From NCBI GenBank assembly GCA_036850595.1, contig CM072163.1, forward strand, positions 20,189,550-20,253,549: 64,000 bases of DNA. The letters are read 5' to 3'. Under the pieces are notes generated by a model that worked only from the letters and a program-made list of their open reading frames with translations, was not told where the DNA came from and did not search any database. The translations under genes and the position numbers were made by a program. Positions 61,101 through 64,000 of the stretch are shown piece by piece. Positions within the stretch are counted from its first letter, which is position 1. Each line of letters begins with the position of its first letter. The DNA comes from Rhyacichthys aspro. Its lineage: Eukaryota > Chordata > Actinopteri > Gobiiformes > Rhyacichthyidae.

Positions 61101-62482
61101 GGGGAGGCACAGAGTCACCAGGACTTTAGAGCGGGTGTTGTTTTGAGGGAGTGGGAACAGATATAAACAAGGTTTTGATGAAGATGGAGATGGTGATGGA
61201 GGCACAGGGACAGTTTCTTATGTTTTTGTCCTACTTAATAATTGGGTTCAAAATAACAGATTGAGTTTAAAGAAAGGGGATAAAAAATTGGGGCATTTTG
61301 GTAGCCTAAATATGGCGATGCTGTTGTTTAAAGGGGCTAAACCTAAACATAAGAGATGTTTTGTGGACATCTTTTTCTGAACAAATTGATATTTTATAGT
61401 TTTTTTTTGCATTAGGTGAGCTTATGCAGTAGGTAGTGAATGCTTGTCATTGGGCAAATACCATGTCTTTGCATCTACAATAATAAAGCATTTTGTCAAA
61501 TATGGCCGATGTTTTAGTTTTGGATTATTTTAAGTTAAATTTGTGCCATCCAATTTATTTATTTCAAATTCATCCATTAGAATTTATGTTGATGTTATGT
61601 ATTATTTTGAAACAAACGTGGTGTAACAGTTTGCCACTAGATCAGTTGTTGGTGAAGACTGTCATTGGAAATAGGGCTCTTGTCAATACTCACTAAAAGC
61701 ATACATCACTATTTATTTCACATAATCTGTCCTAAAACTACACATGTAACATTAGCCATATCAAAATATCTTGATACCATGATATTGCAATAACTCCACA
61801 GTGTGATTATTATCACGATATTGGGATATTTACTGTGAAGATATGATTTGAGGCTGAGGACCATTTAACATAGGTTGCTCATTGACTGTTACTGGCTTCA
61901 ACAATAACCAACAAATCTTTTTTTTTTTTTTTTTTGCTATACTATGTAACTTTGCAGGAATCACACCCACTAAAGCGACACAGCTGCAAGGTAAGAAGTT
62001 GACCAAAAATCCTTAAAAAATAAATAAATAAATAAATAAAATCACCGCCTGCCATAAATTTCGCACCACAGCATCTCCAGAAAGCGGCATCAAGTACAAA
62101 CAAGCAATAGGCAATGACTTCTGGCTTCATAATTTTAGTCTGCCAACTTCATCGGGTCCTAGTCAGTACATAAAGGTGACATACACTCTCACTTTTTGCC
62201 TAGTCTGTTGGAAACCGTTTAAGTTTTATTGCTTTTTATGGACTTTTTGTGTAGGGATTTACAGTGTCATCACAAAGACATCTGTTTTCTTTCTTTCGCT
62301 GAGTAAGATCTCTGTCCTGTCACGCTGTACTTTGTTTGGTGTTGGGGGATAAGGTTCGGACTGTTCCACTGAGACTGGAGAGAGGGTGACTGACAGGGCC
62401 ACAGGTACAATGGTCACACTGCAGGAGTGAGGGGGCAACAGGACTATCTGACAGAGTGGCGGGACACGGATTCTGGCCTTAC
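58189..62482 (-). other. Intron of the unidentified minus-strand gene, 4.3 kb
   Basis: Donor gtaagg at 62482 and acceptor at 58189, reading leftward. The blocks 59220-59500 and 59710-59830 are non-repetitive and look like conserved non-coding DNA (ttaatgcaatgttaataaaa; tttaattaaggtcaggggga). The intron also holds a poly-T at 61918-61935 and an AAAT microsatellite at 62015-62041. No further exon was recognised. Confidence 0.5.
62015..62041. repeat. (AAAT)n microsatellite
   Basis: aaataaataaataaataaat, a short simple repeat next to a poly-T tract. Confidence 0.9.
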
Positions 62483-62539
62483 CTCGCAGTCGGACTCCTC
62501 TTTGGTCTTACACTCCCAGGTGTATCTGCTCATGGTTTT
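62483..62539 (-). CDS. Penultimate coding exon of the unidentified gene (57 bp)
   Basis: The minus-strand acceptor ccccctcccctcag and donor gtaagg bound exactly 19 codons: KTMSRYTWECKTKEESDCE. Both junctions are phase 0, so the exon could be skipped without frame loss. The reading continues into DDPHSQNKLEDP of the last exon. The basic start and acidic end look like a linker just inside a membrane, but no membrane segment lies in the window, so this is inference. Confidence 0.65.
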
Positions 62540-64000
62540 CTGAGGGGAGGGGGATGGGGCAAACGGTTATACTCGCAGAACCATACAAGGCATCCTCACA
62601 TAAGACATGGCAGAGATAGAGACAGACCAGAAGGAGAGATCAAGTAGTGACATTGACAGTAGAGAGGAGTGGACCCAAGAGTGTAAAATAGAGGAGGTGA
62701 CGTCAGAGAAATTTTCATTCATGAAGGAAAGGGGCAACTAACAAGTTCTTGGTTCGATGAACAGCAAGTAGCACTAAGACATAGGGGTCTATCATCCAAC
62801 AAAATGCTAGTGTTTCATATAACATTACTGGACACAGCCATAAATTCAATCAGCTAGTTTTAGAGGTTGTAAAAACAAAATTATTTCAGTCACCAATGGG
62901 GCAAATTGTTTCACTGCTTGTGCCTTTTTGCAGAAATCTTAGGGGTCGAGGAAAAAATAGGACTTCTTTGATTCATTGACTTGTATGTACCTACTTTGGA
63001 GGATGACTTGTGCATTGATTTCCACAAAAAATGTCTGAGGTATGGCATGGTATATACATGAGCTTCATTAATTAAAACATTGCTCCAGCATCACTTCACA
63101 TTTACATTTATGACTTTACTGTTTTGTTCTCATTAATTGTAATCCAAAACATAAAACAAGTGCTTGTATGGGTTCACTGTTCACTTAGATGACTATATCC
63201 TGGACCTCAATGGGAAAGCAAGCCATTTCAGGAGTTACATGTACCCAGTCGTACCAACAAACACCACTCAGGGACTAAAGTATTCCAGCAATGCTTTATT
63301 ATAACTTCTGCAATACATTTCTGGCTGTTAGCATTACTACCCAGCCAGGTTTGGGCTAGCACTTTTAAAAAAAATTATAATTCCCAAATCTGTATCTATA
63401 TTTCAGTTGTAACATGGCATTACCTAGAGTCCAAAGCCTGGTGCTAGAGGTGAGTGTGATGGAAATGGTGCAAATGGGAGGAGCTTTCCAAGAGTTATTG
63501 CACCAGACCACGCTTCATTTTAGACCGAAAAGCCATCCATCACTGTCTACACGCCTTTTTTATCAGGCCCAATGTGTTTTGTTCTAAGATGGGTTTCTTA
63601 ATGAACTCTGATTGACTTAGACATGCATAATTGGTGACATAAATAATAAGTCTGGTCAACTAGTTAATTAAAACGTACACACAAGCTCAATTAACTTTGA
63701 CTGTGCAATTTAGATTCACCATTCGTCCATCTATTAAAGCATGCCAATGGGACCAACAATAACATGGGGAAGACGCAAAGACTCCATGCAGAAAGGCTGC
63801 ATATGGCCCGACCCAGTGATCATATAGACCCCCCTCTGTCTGTGAGGCAGGGTACTAACCACTCTAACATAACTTCCTCAAATCTGCAGACAGGAAAAGC
63901 AAACCTTTGACCAAAGAACATCTTTGGTTCAAACTTTATTATCTTAACATAGCTTCCAAGTCTCTACTTAAGGCAATGGCTGACAGGACTTTTATTAGTC
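62540..64000 (-). other. Upstream intron or flank of the minus-strand gene
   Basis: No further exon recognised up to the window end. A minus-strand tRNA-SINE occupies about 63720-63875. Confidence 0.45.
63720..63875 (-). repeat. tRNA-SINE, minus strand
   Basis: The reverse complement gives agtggttagtaccctgcctc with acagaca, then a B-box-poor region, and gcatgg.gtctttgcgtcttc. The order matches the common teleost tRNA-SINE. Confidence 0.6.

Overview
The window is vertebrate nuclear DNA, almost certainly from a teleost fish. It is AT-rich and intron-dominated, has GT-AG exons, and is packed with fish-type transposon relics (tRNA-SINEs, RTE and L2-like LINE tails, hAT, Tc1 and TTAA elements). 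No bacterial operon, rRNA, tRNA gene or CRISPR array is visible. Most long open frames here are chance frames or repeats; the real coding sequence is a small fraction and had to be read from splice sites and protein motifs.

Layout. (1) 1-19672, plus strand: the 3' half of a GPI-type semaphorin, best read as sema7a. Five exons carry the end of the sema domain, the PSI domain, one Ig domain and a hydrophobic C-terminal tail. The PSI exon (15464-15630) is broken by about five small deletions although its neighbours are clean. (2) 19673-39750: no recognisable gene. It holds SINE pieces, an antisense LINE tail, a 543-bp hAT element with a perfect 8-bp target duplication, a 54-bp minisatellite, an integrase-like remnant and an internally deleted Tc1 element. 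(3) 39760-43460: a degenerate immunoglobulin light-chain cluster. On the minus strand, in order, are V (42895-43208), J (42594-42625) and C (41780-42073); a second, truncated V lies beyond C in the opposite orientation (39970-40194). The V carries a 12-RSS and the J a 23-RSS, both with intact spacers, but V, J and C all carry disabling changes. (4) 43500-57700: intergenic, with an orphan protein-like exon at about 45805-46114 (minus), an RTE-type LINE tail, LINE reverse-transcriptase remnants, two microsatellites and two TTAA-flanked inverted-repeat elements. (5) 58024-62539, minus strand: the last two coding exons of a gene I do not recognise.

How it fits together. In mammals SEMA7A lies beside CYP11A1 and CCDC33; the orphan exon could be a relic of that neighbourhood, but this is not established. 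The light-chain pieces have the V-J-C cluster layout typical of teleost light-chain loci and look like a dead satellite cluster. The clearest observation in the window is that recombination signals persist around coding segments that can no longer work. I found no wholly new system.
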